64,000 bases of DNA, taken from positions 186,001 through 250,000 of the forward strand of contig NZ_BNBD01000004.1 of assembly GCF_014654785.1 (NCBI RefSeq), in the 5' to 3' direction. The notes beneath the pieces are model-generated. The model did no database searches. It was not told the origin of the DNA and saw only the letters and a list, made by a program, of their open reading frames with translations. This DNA comes from Streptomyces mashuensis (GTDB taxonomy: Bacteria > Actinomycetota > Actinomycetes > Streptomycetales > Streptomycetaceae). Shown piece by piece: positions 48,440 through 57,395 of this stretch; position 1 is the stretch's first letter, and each line of letters starts with the position of its first letter. Position numbers and translations under genes: made by a program.

Positions 48440-48807
48440 TGTTCCTCCGCGTCCAGCAGGTCTCTCAGGAGACGTTCGTCGTCGGGGCTGAGGTGGGCGA
48501 CGAAGCGGGCCAGGACGGTTTCGCGGTCGGCGTCCCGTTCGAGTTCGCTGTGCATGCGCAGGGCCGTCAGGCCCGGAGCGTCCTGGACGGGGAAGTAGGC
48601 GTAGCCGCGGCCCTGGCGCCGGCGTCCGGCTATGCCTTTGTCGTGCAGCCGGGCCAGGGTCGTGGTCACCGTGGTCCTGGCCGGGTCGTGCGGGAGGGCC
48701 GCCTGCACCTCGGCCGGCGTCAGGGGGGTTCCCGCGGCCCACAGCACGGCCAGGACCCCGGCCTCCAGCTCGCCCGCCGGCCGGCGCTCGTCCTTCGCGT
48801 TCGTCAT
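48436..48807 (-). CDS. BlaI/MecI-family transcriptional repressor
   Basis: The 123-residue protein has a winged helix at 10-75 (LEAGVLAVLWAAGTPLTPAE, then TTVTTTLARLHDKGIAGRRR) and a C-terminal dimerisation part. It is paired with the M56 protease by a four-base overlap. Two tandem palindromes lie just upstream of its start, toward the divergent DedA gene, and a third near the PAP2 gene. It therefore likely represses itself, the M56 gene, DedA-PAP2 and the separate PAP2. Confidence 0.93.
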   Translation of the reverse strand: MTNAKDERRPAGELEAGVLAVLWAAGTPLTPAEVQAALPHDPARTTVTTTLARLHDKGIAGRRRQGRGYAYFPVQDAPGLTALRMHSELERDADRETVLARFVAHLSPDDERLLRDLLDAEEQ

Positions 48808-48832
48808 GGGAACGTTCCTTCACCCTGCCGTC

Positions 48833-48850
48833 GTCTACACACCAGTAGAC
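48833..48850. promoter_or_regulatory. BlaI-type operator 1
   Basis: GTCTAC-N6-GTAGAC, a perfect inverted repeat between blaI-like and dedA-like start codons. Confidence 0.85.
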
Positions 48851-48851
48851 C

Positions 48852-48869
48852 GTCTATATGCTTGTAGTC
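48852..48869. promoter_or_regulatory. BlaI-type operator 2
   Basis: GTCTAT-N6-GTAGTC, a near-perfect copy of operator 1, spaced 19 bp from it start to start. Confidence 0.75.
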
Positions 48870-48923
48870 AGCCGGGGTGCCGTGCAGGCCGCCCGCTCCC
48901 TCATTATGGAAGGGCACGCGACG

Positions 48924-49601
48924 ATGTCCGCACCTTTGTTCGCCACGGCGTCGCCGCTCGCCGTGAATGTCCTGGACGCCCAGTCACTCCTGGCGGCCTT
49001 CGGGGTGCTCGGGGTCGGCGTCGTGCTGTTCGCCGAGACGGGCCTGCTGGTCGGGTTCTTCCTGCCCGGCGACTCCCTGCTCTTCACCGCCGGTCTGCTG
49101 TGCACCGGCTCGTCGGCCACCGGCGTGCACCTGTCGCTGGCGCCCCTGCTGATCGTGGCCGTCGCCGGGACGCTGACGGGCTCGCAGTGCGGCTACCTGA
49201 TCGGCAGGAAGGCCGGCGGCGCCCTGCTCGCCCGCAGCCGCTCCGCCCGGCTGCGGGAAGGAGCCCGGCGGGCGGAGGAACTGCTGGCCCGGTACGGCAT
49301 CGCCAAGGCGATCGTGCTGGCCCGGTTCGTGCCCGTGGTCCGCACGGTGCTCAACCCCATGGCCGGTGCCCTGGGCGTACCGGCGCGTTCGTTCACGCTC
49401 TGGCAGGTGACCGGCGGGCTGCTGTGGACGGTGGGCCTGACCCTGGCCGGCTACGCCCTGGGCTCGTCCATCCCCAGCGTCGACCGGTACCTCCTGCCCC
49501 TCGTGGCGCTGATCGTCGTGCTCTCGCTCCTGCCGCTCCTGTCCGAGCTCCTGCGCTCCCGTCGCGCCGCGGCCGGGCGGCGGGGCGGGGCCGGCGAGTG
49601 A
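48924..49601 (+). CDS. DedA-family membrane protein
   Basis: A 225-residue protein with the DedA signature: FAETGLLVGFFLPGDSLLF early and GYLIGRKAGG, then LARFVPVVRTVLNPMAGALG (the RxxPxxR-type block). DedA proteins act as lipid carriers or flippases, including recycling of undecaprenyl phosphate. I chose ATG 48924, because earlier in-frame starts lie in the BlaI operator. It overlaps the next PAP2 gene by four bases. Confidence 0.9.
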   Translation: MSAPLFATASPLAVNVLDAQSLLAAFGVLGVGVVLFAETGLLVGFFLPGDSLLFTAGLLCTGSSATGVHLSLAPLLIVAVAGTLTGSQCGYLIGRKAGGALLARSRSARLREGARRAEELLARYGIAKAIVLARFVPVVRTVLNPMAGALGVPARSFTLWQVTGGLLWTVGLTLAGYALGSSIPSVDRYLLPLVALIVVLSLLPLLSELLRSRRAAAGRRGGAGE

Positions 49602-50293
49602 TCCGGCGACGTACGGCGGCCGCGGCGGGCCTCGCGGCCCTGGCCGGCTTCGCGCTGCTGGCCGGCATCGTCACCGCACGGGGTGGTTCCCCGCTGCCCG
49701 TGGACCGCGCCCTGCTCTCGTGGGCCGTCGGTCACCGCCCCGCCACGGCGGTGACCGCGATACGGAGGCTGACCGATACGGGTACGGGCGCGATCCCCTA
49801 TGTACTGGCCGCCGTGGCGGGTGTCATCGCGGGGCGTACGAAGCGCCGCAAGCTGATCGCTGCCGCCGCGAGCCTGCTGTGCCTGGGCGCGGGGCAGCTC
49901 CTGCGGCGGGCGGTGCTCCACCTGATCGGCCGGCCCCGCCCGCCGGCCGGTGAGTGGGCGACGCACGCGTCGGGGTGGTCGTTCCCCTCCGGCCATGCCA
50001 CCACGGCGGCCCTCACGGCCGCGCTGCTGATCACGGCCGTACTCCTGCGCTCGTTCCCCGGCCGCACGCTCGTTGTCGCGGTCATCGGCTGCTGGGGTGC
50101 CGCGGTCGGGCTGACCCGCGTCCACCTCGGGGTCCACTGGTTCAGCGACGTCATCGGCGGCTGGCTCTTCGCCCTCGCCTGGTACGCGGCGTGCGTCGTG
50201 GCAGCCGCCCGGTGGCTGCCCGCGCTCACCACCCCCGCGCAGAAGAACGGAACGGATCCGGGGCACGATGCCGGCCCCCGCCCGAGTCGGTGA
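49598..50293 (+). CDS. PAP2-family lipid phosphatase
   Basis: A 231-residue membrane phosphatase: first motif RRAVLHLIGRPRPP, PSGH, and third motif GLTRVHLGVHWFSDVIGG. The GTG overlaps the DedA stop, so the two make a probable undecaprenyl-pyrophosphate dephosphorylation and flipping pair. The response regulator follows 9 bp after. Confidence 0.92.
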   Translation: MIRRRTAAAAGLAALAGFALLAGIVTARGGSPLPVDRALLSWAVGHRPATAVTAIRRLTDTGTGAIPYVLAAVAGVIAGRTKRRKLIAAAASLLCLGAGQLLRRAVLHLIGRPRPPAGEWATHASGWSFPSGHATTAALTAALLITAVLLRSFPGRTLVVAVIGCWGAAVGLTRVHLGVHWFSDVIGGWLFALAWYAACVVAAARWLPALTTPAQKNGTDPGHDAGPRPSR

Positions 50294-50302
50294 AGGAGAC
50301 AG

Positions 50303-50965
50303 GTGCGGCACACCATCCTGGTCGTCGACGACGACCACGCCCTGCGGGACGTGCTGCTGCGCGGCCTGCGTGACGAGGGCTTCACGGCGGTAGGGGCCCG
50401 GGACGGTGCCGGCGCCCTGCGCCTGGCCGGTGACGCCGTCGACGCGGTGGTCCTGGACGTCGGGTTGCCCGACGCGGACGGGCGCGACGTGTGCCAGGCG
50501 ATGCGGGCCAACGGCTTCCGGGCGCCCGTACTCTTCCTGACGGCCCACCACCGGCTCACCGACCGCCTCGGCGGATTCTCCGCCGGCGGCGACGACTACC
50601 TGACCAAGCCGTTCCACCTCGTGGAACTCGCTGCCCGCCTGCGAGCGGCGATCAAGCGGGCGGGGCGGGAGGCACCGGCCCGTACGGGGGACCTGTCGCT
50701 GGACCCGGCCCGCTTCACCGCCGGCGTGGCCGGGCGTGACACCGCCCTCACCCCGACGGAGTTCCGTCTGCTGGCCACGCTCATGGCCGCCCGCGGCGAC
50801 ATCGTGGGCCGGCGCGAACTGGTCCGGGCCGGCTGGCCCGAAGGCGCCCGTGTCAGCGACAACACCCTCGACCAGTACCTGAGCCGGCTACGGCGCAAAC
50901 TGCGGGAAGCGGGCAGCGACCTGACCATCCGCACCACACGAGGGATCGGGCACCGGCTGGTATGA
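50303..50965 (+). CDS. OmpR-family response regulator
   Basis: A 220-residue protein: receiver with VDDDH, phospho-acceptor Asp in VVLDVGLPDADG and YLTKPF, then a winged helix (LTPTEFRLLATLMAARGDIV, then NTLDQYLSRLRRKL). GTG start at 50303. The kinase is coupled by an ATGA overlap. It is probably in the DedA-PAP2 operon, so BlaI may also control it. Confidence 0.93.
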   Translation: MRHTILVVDDDHALRDVLLRGLRDEGFTAVGARDGAGALRLAGDAVDAVVLDVGLPDADGRDVCQAMRANGFRAPVLFLTAHHRLTDRLGGFSAGGDDYLTKPFHLVELAARLRAAIKRAGREAPARTGDLSLDPARFTAGVAGRDTALTPTEFRLLATLMAARGDIVGRRELVRAGWPEGARVSDNTLDQYLSRLRRKLREAGSDLTIRTTRGIGHRLV

Positions 50966-52338
50966 CGACGACCCGCGGGGCCCTGTGGCCCCGTACCCTG
51001 GGCGGCCGCCTCTCGCTGGTGGCCCTCGCCACGGCGACCCTGGTGATGGTGGCCCTCACCGTGTTGTTCAACGTCGTCGCCCGCACCCATCTGCGGCGCC
51101 AGGCCGACGACGAACTGCGCACCCGCGCCGAGGCCGTGGCCACCACCGTGGACACCCGCCACGACCCGGTACGCGTGCGTGAGACGGCGGACGACGCACT
51201 GCTCGACACGAATGTGTGGATCTACGCCGGCGCCCGGCTGCTCGAACGCCCCGCCTCGGCCCCGGCCGGCAGCACTCTCACCGAAGCCGCCGCCCGGCTC
51301 GCCGCACCCGGCAGCACCCGGAGGTGCGCCACCATCGAGGCCCACGGTCCCCTGCGCCTGTGTTCCCGGCCCGTCGGCGACCCCGCCCCGCACACTCCAC
51401 CGCGCGCCGTCGTCGTCACCGCCCTGGACCTCTCCCCCTACCGGGCCTCGGCGGACACCCTGCTCCTCGCCTCCCTCGCCCTGGGCGCGACGATCCTCGT
51501 CTGCACCTACGTCCTCACCCGCCTCGCGGTCGGACGGGCCCTCCACCCGGTGCGGACCATGACCGAACAGGCCACCCGGTGGAGCGCCGTCGCTTCCGAC
51601 GAACGCTTCGGCACCACCGACCGCCCCCTCGAACTGGCGCGGCTGGGAGTCTCCCTGGACGGCCTGCTGGACCGCATCCGCGCGGTGCTGCGGCACGAAC
51701 AGCGGCTCACCGCCGAGCTGTCGCACGAACTGCGCAACCCCCTCGCCCGCATCACCGCGGAACTGGACTGGTGGCGGGTACGGCCCCGTTCGGCCGAGGA
51801 AACCCGGGCCACACACGCCAGACTCGCGGACGCGGCCCAGTGCATGCGGACGATCTGCGACACCCTCCTCGACGACGCCCGCGACAGTGCCCGCACCGCC
51901 CCCGGCACCACCGGAGTCCTGCCCGTACTGGACCGCCTCACCGCGGCGGTCCCCGCCGACGGCCCGGCCACTGTGACGGTGAGCTGCCCGCACACGCTGA
52001 CGGTGGGCGTCCCCGCCGCCCTGCTGGAACGGATCGTCAGCCCCCTCCTCGACAACGCGCTGCGCCACGCCCGCTTCCGCGTCCTCATCAGGGCCGGGCA
52101 GCACCCGGACGGCAGCGTGTGCGTCGAGATCACCGATGACGGTCCGGGCGTCCCGGGCTCCTTCACGGATCGGCTGTTCCAGCCGGGTCACCGTGCCGAC
52201 CCGGACGACGGGCACGGCGGTGCGGGCCTCGGACTGCCGCTCGCGCGACGCCTGGCCCGCTCCGCCGGCGGCGACGTGCGGCACGACGCCCGGCACGCCC
52301 CGGGCGCCGCCTTCGTCATCAGCCTTCCCGCGGCGTGA
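50962..52338 (+). CDS. Sensor histidine kinase
   Basis: A 458-residue protein with two spans (about 20-42 and 158-180) around a sensor domain of about 110 residues that contains two cysteines (RRCATIEA and RLCSRP). HAMP, the His in AELSHELRNPLARI and a HATPase (LLDNALRHARF, DDGPGVPGSF, AGLGLPLARRLA) follow. It pairs with the preceding regulator. Its 3' end overlaps the next gene, on the other strand, by 20 bp. Confidence 0.92.
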   Translation: MTTTRGALWPRTLGGRLSLVALATATLVMVALTVLFNVVARTHLRRQADDELRTRAEAVATTVDTRHDPVRVRETADDALLDTNVWIYAGARLLERPASAPAGSTLTEAAARLAAPGSTRRCATIEAHGPLRLCSRPVGDPAPHTPPRAVVVTALDLSPYRASADTLLLASLALGATILVCTYVLTRLAVGRALHPVRTMTEQATRWSAVASDERFGTTDRPLELARLGVSLDGLLDRIRAVLRHEQRLTAELSHELRNPLARITAELDWWRVRPRSAEETRATHARLADAAQCMRTICDTLLDDARDSARTAPGTTGVLPVLDRLTAAVPADGPATVTVSCPHTLTVGVPAALLERIVSPLLDNALRHARFRVLIRAGQHPDGSVCVEITDDGPGVPGSFTDRLFQPGHRADPDDGHGGAGLGLPLARRLARSAGGDVRHDARHAPGAAFVISLPAA

Positions 52339-53161
52339 GGCGTTCCCGCTCGGTCACGTCCCGGCGCGTCACCGTCAGGAACACCACCAGGCCGGCGATG
52401 ACGGCGAGGAAGAGCCCGCTGGTGACCACCGTGCCCAGCCCCAGGCCGCCGTCCGCGGCAGGCTGGGACAGGTAGTCGCCGGCCGAGGCGCCGAGCGGCC
52501 GGGTCAGGACGTAGGCGATCCAGAAGCTCCACACCGCGTCCAGGCCGAGGGCGAAGCGCGCCACCGCGACGGCGGCGATCACCGAGGCGAACAACACGGC
52601 GGACAGCCAGTAGCCCAAGTCCACGCGCTCGGCGACCAGGTCGCCGGCCGCGGTGCCCAGGGCGAAGGTGCACAGCACCGCCAGCCAGTAGAAGCCCTCC
52701 CGCCGGACGCTGTCGACATGGTGGATCGACAGGGTCCGCTCACTGCGGTACCAGACGGCGAACACTCCGGTCAGCGCGACGGCGAACACGCCGGTGCTGA
52801 CCGGGAGCGGCACCCCCAGATTGTCGGTCAGGTTGTCGGTGATCAGCGTCCCGACGACGCTGACCAGGGCCACGACCAGCCAGTACGGACCGGGACGGTA
52901 GGACCGGGCCCGGAACTGCGCCACCAGCGCCGCCGCCAGCAGCGCGCTCATCAACAGCGACACACCCGTCAGCCCCAGACCGGCCCTGCTGTTGAGCAGA
53001 TCCGCTGCGGTCTCACCGACCGTTGTGCACAACACCTTGATCACCCAGAAGTACAGCGTGACTTCGGGGACCTTGTTCCACGGCAGCCGGCGGACGGTGC
53101 CCACGCCATCAGCGACGCGCGCGTCCGGTACTTCGGTGGTTTCGGAGATCTCAGGGGTCAT
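52319..53161 (-). CDS. Multi-span membrane protein with internal repeats (COG4705-like)
   Basis: A 280-residue protein of about eight spans. A motif recurs four times: KVLCTTVGETAADLL, VSVVGTLITDNLTDNLG, CTFALGTAAGDLVAE and LTRPLGASAGDYLSQ. The spacing suggests four two-helix units with an acidic residue in the membrane. Related proteins are uncharacterised and often lie beside two-component systems and phosphatases. The ATG start is at 53161. A transport function is possible but unproven. Confidence 0.75.
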   Translation of the reverse strand: MTPEISETTEVPDARVADGVGTVRRLPWNKVPEVTLYFWVIKVLCTTVGETAADLLNSRAGLGLTGVSLLMSALLAAALVAQFRARSYRPGPYWLVVALVSVVGTLITDNLTDNLGVPLPVSTGVFAVALTGVFAVWYRSERTLSIHHVDSVRREGFYWLAVLCTFALGTAAGDLVAERVDLGYWLSAVLFASVIAAVAVARFALGLDAVWSFWIAYVLTRPLGASAGDYLSQPAADGGLGLGTVVTSGLFLAVIAGLVVFLTVTRRDVTERERLTPREG

Positions 53162-53255
53162 GGCGCCCGACTGTGCCACCGCCGACCTGAACGCATCCTG
53201 ACCACGTCCCGGATCCGCCGGGCGAGGCCGCGCCCCGTACCGGAACCTGATCGCC

Positions 53256-54347
53256 ATGAGCCATGACGCGTCCCGACAGCCCGTCTCCTCCCCGGTGGCC
53301 CGCCTGACGGCGTGGCTGCGCCGACGGCTCGGACGGGCCGTCACCACGGCGTACCTCGCCGCCGTCGCGCTGCCCGGACCCGGCCTGTGGCTCCGCCACA
53401 CCCGCACCGTTCCGCTGCCGACCGGACACCTCCCGGTGAGCGTCCCGGCGGCGCTGCTGTCCCTGGTGCTGTTCTCGGCCGGCCTCCAGGTACCTCTCCG
53501 CGACCTGGGCCGGCTACTGCGGCGGCCCCTGGCTCTCCTCGCCGGCCTCGCCCTGCACCTGATCGCCCCACTGCTGGTCATCCCCGCCGTCGCGATCGCT
53601 TTGCACACCTCGCCCGACACCGACGGCGGCAGCGGACTCGTCACCGCCATGATCCTGATCGTCGCGATGCCCGTGGCGGCCGGCGCCACCGTCTGGACCG
53701 GCAAGGGCAACGCCGACCAGCCCGTCATGGTCGGACTCGTCCTCGCCTCCACCCTGCTGAGCCCCTTCACCATCCCCCTGACCATGACCGCCCTGTCCCC
53801 CCTGCTGGGCGGCGACTACGCGGCATCACTGCACCAGGCGGCCCACACCTTCGGCCCCGGATTCGCCCTCACCTCCGTCCTGCTGCCCTGCGGCGCCGGC
53901 ATCCTGTGCCGAATGCTGCTGCCGGCCCGCTCGTCGAGGCCCGTGCTGCACGCGACACCGATGGCGGCACTGTGGGGCTCACTGCTCCTGACCTACGTCA
54001 ACGCCAGCGGCGCCCTCGGCTCCTTCTTCCGCCAGCCCCGGCCCCTCCTCCTCGCCGCCGCGCTGACCGTGGCGACGGTGGTGTGCGCGCTCTCCTTCAC
54101 CCTGGGGCACCTCGCAGCCCGGCTGCTGCGCCTGGAACCGTCCACCGGGTCGTCCCTCACCCTCGCCTGCGGCATGAACAACAGCAGCGCGAGCGCCGTC
54201 CTCATCACCACCACGCTCCCTGACAAGCCCTACCTGCTGCTGCCCGTACTCGCCTACGGCCTGCTGCAGAAACTGGCCGCCGGCCGCATCGTCCGCGAAC
54301 GGCCCGGGCACGTCAGGGAGCCGGTGCACGGCGCGGCGGCAGCGTGA
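53256..54347 (+). CDS. Bile acid:sodium symporter-like (BASS) membrane protein
   Basis: A 363-residue protein with about nine to ten spans. Segments AMILIVAMPVAAGATVWTGK and TLACGMNNSSASAVLITTTL resemble the two crossing helices of the SBF fold. Asn-Asn-Ser in the second half fits the ion-binding region. The substrate is unknown. ATG start at 53256, with unrelated neighbours on both sides. Confidence 0.75.
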   Translation: MSHDASRQPVSSPVARLTAWLRRRLGRAVTTAYLAAVALPGPGLWLRHTRTVPLPTGHLPVSVPAALLSLVLFSAGLQVPLRDLGRLLRRPLALLAGLALHLIAPLLVIPAVAIALHTSPDTDGGSGLVTAMILIVAMPVAAGATVWTGKGNADQPVMVGLVLASTLLSPFTIPLTMTALSPLLGGDYAASLHQAAHTFGPGFALTSVLLPCGAGILCRMLLPARSSRPVLHATPMAALWGSLLLTYVNASGALGSFFRQPRPLLLAAALTVATVVCALSFTLGHLAARLLRLEPSTGSSLTLACGMNNSSASAVLITTTLPDKPYLLLPVLAYGLLQKLAAGRIVRERPGHVREPVHGAAAA

Positions 54348-54447
54348 CCGGCAAGCGTGTCCCGCCGGATGCGCAGCGGCCCGAGACGGCGTGCTCCGCC
54401 AGGACCAGGCAGTGCGTGCGGCAGGTACCGGCTCGTAGGCTGCGGGT

Positions 54448-55089
54448 ATGACCGAGATCCAGACCCTGACGCCCTCCGGCGCCTTCGCGCTGCTGATGGC
54501 CGGTAACGGGCGCTTCGTCGCGGGCAGGCCCGAACACCCCAACCAGGACGCCACCCGTCGCGCCGAGACCGCGCCGGGCCAGCAGCCCTTCGCGGTGCTG
54601 TTCGGGTGCTCCGACTCCCGCCTGGCCGCAGAGATCATCTTTGACCGGGGCCTGGGCGACCTGTTCGTGGTGCGCACGGCCGGGCACGTGCTGGGGCCGG
54701 AGGTGCTGGGCAGCATCGAGTACGGCGTCGGCATACTGGACTGCCCGCTGGTCGTGGTGCTCGGCCACGACTCCTGTGGTGCGGTCGGGGCCGCCTGCGC
54801 CGCGCTGGAGGACGGTGTGCCCGCCACGGGCTACGTACGGGACGTCGTCGAACGGGTCACCCCCAGCGTGCTGGCAGCCCGCGCGGCCGGGCGAGTGGAA
54901 CCCGACGAGATCCTGGCAGAGCACGTGAAGCACACCGCCGACCTGCTGCTGGACCGCTCCCGCGCCCTCGCCGGGAAGGTCGCCGCCGGCCGCGCCGCCG
55001 TGGTGGGCCTGTCCTACCGCCTGGCCGACGGCAGCGCACGGCTTGTCGCGGCCCACGGCCTGGACGCGGCGGCCGCCACCGCGTCCTGA
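54448..55089 (+). CDS. Beta-class carbonic anhydrase
   Basis: Interconverts CO2 and bicarbonate. The 213-residue protein has Cys in GCSDSRLAAE, His and Cys in LGHDSCGAV as zinc ligands, and Asp-Arg in CSDSR as the catalytic dyad. It is soluble and cytoplasmic. It has its own ATG and no obvious operon partner. Confidence 0.92.
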   Translation: MTEIQTLTPSGAFALLMAGNGRFVAGRPEHPNQDATRRAETAPGQQPFAVLFGCSDSRLAAEIIFDRGLGDLFVVRTAGHVLGPEVLGSIEYGVGILDCPLVVVLGHDSCGAVGAACAALEDGVPATGYVRDVVERVTPSVLAARAAGRVEPDEILAEHVKHTADLLLDRSRALAGKVAAGRAAVVGLSYRLADGSARLVAAHGLDAAAATAS

Positions 55090-55108
55090 CCGCTTTGGCC
55101 GTGAACGG

Positions 55109-56083
55109 TCACGGGGAGAGCCGGGGTCCCGCGGCGCGGCGGAGCCGGTTGGCGATCGCGAGCCCCAGGCCCTCCTCGGCCGGCAGTGACGCGATGACGA
55201 GGTCGCACCCGCGCCGGTCGAACTCGCGCAGGAGCCCGTACAGCCCGCGCGCGTAGGCCGGCATCGAGGCGGGGACCGTCACGACGGCGTGCGCCTTCAC
55301 CGGAGCGCCGGCGAGGGCGGGGGGAAGAAGGAGACCCACCCGGTGTCCCCTCTGCTGTGCGAGCTCGGCTTCGGCAACGGCCTTCTCCGGCTCGGCCAGG
55401 ACGACCCGCGCACGGGGCGCGTAGTGGGAGGGGTGCTGGCCCGGCACCCGGACGTGGCTGGCGGAGGGGACCGTGACCGGACGCCCCAGTACCGCTTCGA
55501 GGTCCTCGCGGGTGACGCCGCCGGGCCGCAGGATGCCCGGGACGTCGCCCGTGACATCGACGATGGTCGACTCCACGCCGACGCCGCACGGGCCGCCGTC
55601 CAGCACGAAGCCGACCGCGTCACCGAGCTCCGCCCGGACGTGGTCCGCCGTCGTGGGGCTGACCGAGCCGAAGCGGTTCGCGGACGGAGCCGTGATGCCG
55701 CCGCCGAAGGCCGCCAGCAGGGCGAGCGCGACAGGGTGGTCGGGCACCCGCACAGCCACCGTCTCCAGGCCACCCGTGGCTTCGAGAGGCACCCGTCGGC
55801 CGCGCCGCAGGACCAGCGTCAGCGGCCCCGGCCAGAAGTGCTCGGCCAGCAGGCGCGCCGTCGCCGGCACCTCCTCGACCCACTCGTCCAGCTGGTCCGC
55901 GCCGCCGATGTGGACGATCAGCGGGTGAGTGGGCGGGCGCCCCTTGGCCTGGAAGATTTGCGCGACCGCGGCAGGATCTTCAGCGTTGGCGCCCAGACCG
56001 TAGACGGTCTCCGTCGGCAGGGCCACCAGGCCCCCGGCGCGCAGCACCTCGGCCGCCTTCTCGATATCACTGGTTACTACCAT
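55109..56083 (-). CDS. Sua5-type L-threonylcarbamoyladenylate synthase
   Basis: Makes the threonylcarbamoyl-AMP used for the t6A37 modification of ANN-decoding tRNAs. The 324-residue protein has a YrdC domain (LVALPTETVYGLGANAEDPA, then KGRPPTHPLIVHI) and the extra C-terminal Sua5 domain. The KxR-type and SxN motifs look intact. The ATG is at 56083, with a GTG three bases earlier also possible. It sits in an accessory island, so it is likely a second copy beside a core tsaC/sua5 elsewhere. Confidence 0.88.
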   Translation of the reverse strand: MVVTSDIEKAAEVLRAGGLVALPTETVYGLGANAEDPAAVAQIFQAKGRPPTHPLIVHIGGADQLDEWVEEVPATARLLAEHFWPGPLTLVLRRGRRVPLEATGGLETVAVRVPDHPVALALLAAFGGGITAPSANRFGSVSPTTADHVRAELGDAVGFVLDGGPCGVGVESTIVDVTGDVPGILRPGGVTREDLEAVLGRPVTVPSASHVRVPGQHPSHYAPRARVVLAEPEKAVAEAELAQQRGHRVGLLLPPALAGAPVKAHAVVTVPASMPAYARGLYGLLREFDRRGCDLVIASLPAEEGLGLAIANRLRRAAGPRLSP

Positions 56084-56099
56084 CACCCTCGCAATCTTC

Positions 56100-57395
56100 T
56101 CACTGCCGCCGTACCGCCACCCCCGACCGCCCGTGGTGGGGGGCGCGCCCGGTCAGGTGGGCAGTGATGCGGCGCGCGGCGAAGGCGGTACCGGCGACGA
56201 AGCGGAGCATCGGGCCGAAGGTGGGGGCTGCCAGGGACCCGGTGAAGTACAGGGCCGGGAAGGAGGACTCGAACGCCGCGGTCAGGCGGGGGGCCCGCGA
56301 GCCGGGGACTCGGTCGAGCCGGTGGCGCAGGACCGGCGAGAGAAACTCCAGGGCCTCCAGGTCGAGGCGGTAGCCGGTGGCGGCCAGGAGATGGTCGACG
56401 CACAGCTTCGGCGGACCTTCTCCCGCGCCCGCAAGCGTGAGGTGTGCCTGCTCGCCGCGGAGGTGGGCGTGGACGATGTGGCGGGAACAGTGCACGGGCA
56501 GGACGCCCTCGACGCGCTCGCGCAGCCACCACCCACCCGACGGCCCCAGGGCACGCCGGTGGAGCAGAAGCCGGGAAGGAGCCGGCAGACGACGTACCGC
56601 GTGGGGCGCGTGGCAGACGGTCGCCAGGGCCCAGCCGGTGCCGAGTGGTGAGGACGGCTTGATGACCCGCTGAAGAAGAGGGCGGTGCGGGACCGGAGTG
56701 TCACCCCAGCGAATCCGGGGACTGCGGACGAGAACACGGACGTCGGCGCCTGCTTCGTGCAGGAGGGCCGCGCTTTCCAGGGCGGACTGGCCACCGCCCA
56801 CCACGGCCACGTGCTGCCTGGCGTAGCGTGAGAGGTCGGTGTGCTGGCTGGTGTGGGACAGCGCGGCGTCGGGTCCCGGTCCGCGCGGTGCCAGGGGAAG
56901 AAGCCGGGGAGGAATATGGGCGAGCGCGCCCAGTCCCGTGGCCACGACCACGGCTGCCGCACCGATTTCCTCGCCGCCCTCCAGACAGACCCGGTAGCCG
57001 GTGCGTGACCGCTCGACGGTCCGGACGCGGGTGTTTTCCACCTCGCCGACGTAATGCTCGGTGAACCACATGCCGTACCGGACGAAGGTCGCGCACGGGA
57101 TGGGCGTCAGCTCCGTCAGCACGCTCCCACCCACGGCCCGGCAGAAGTCGGCCAGCGTCCCCCCGGGTACGGGTGCCGACAGGTCCGTCGCCTGCGGTGT
57201 CGACTTCAAGAACATGCCCGTGGCCATGGCATGCCGCCAACTGCCCATGATGTCCCCGAAGATACGTACATCCACCCCCGAGGCACGCAGATGTGCGGTC
57301 ACCGACAGGCCGTACGGCCCCGCACCGATCACCACCACAGGACCATGCCGCCCCACCCCACGCAGCTCACGGCGCCAAGGAACCACCTGAGTCAT
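56100..57395 (-). CDS. FAD/NAD(P)-dependent oxidoreductase (flavin monooxygenase-like)
   Basis: A 431-residue protein with two dinucleotide sites, VVVIGAGPYGLS near the N-terminus (FAD) and VAVVGGGQSALESA in the middle (NADPH), and the late motif LLAATGYRLDLE. It resembles ornithine/lysine-hydroxylase-type or lucD-like flavoproteins, but the substrate is unknown. I chose ATG 57395 over the upstream start at 57473, because it leads straight into the FAD domain. It lies 16 bp before the Sua5 gene on the same strand. Confidence 0.8.
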   Translation of the reverse strand: MTQVVPWRRELRGVGRHGPVVVIGAGPYGLSVTAHLRASGVDVRIFGDIMGSWRHAMATGMFLKSTPQATDLSAPVPGGTLADFCRAVGGSVLTELTPIPCATFVRYGMWFTEHYVGEVENTRVRTVERSRTGYRVCLEGGEEIGAAAVVVATGLGALAHIPPRLLPLAPRGPGPDAALSHTSQHTDLSRYARQHVAVVGGGQSALESAALLHEAGADVRVLVRSPRIRWGDTPVPHRPLLQRVIKPSSPLGTGWALATVCHAPHAVRRLPAPSRLLLHRRALGPSGGWWLRERVEGVLPVHCSRHIVHAHLRGEQAHLTLAGAGEGPPKLCVDHLLAATGYRLDLEALEFLSPVLRHRLDRVPGSRAPRLTAAFESSFPALYFTGSLAAPTFGPMLRFVAGTAFAARRITAHLTGRAPHHGRSGVAVRRQ

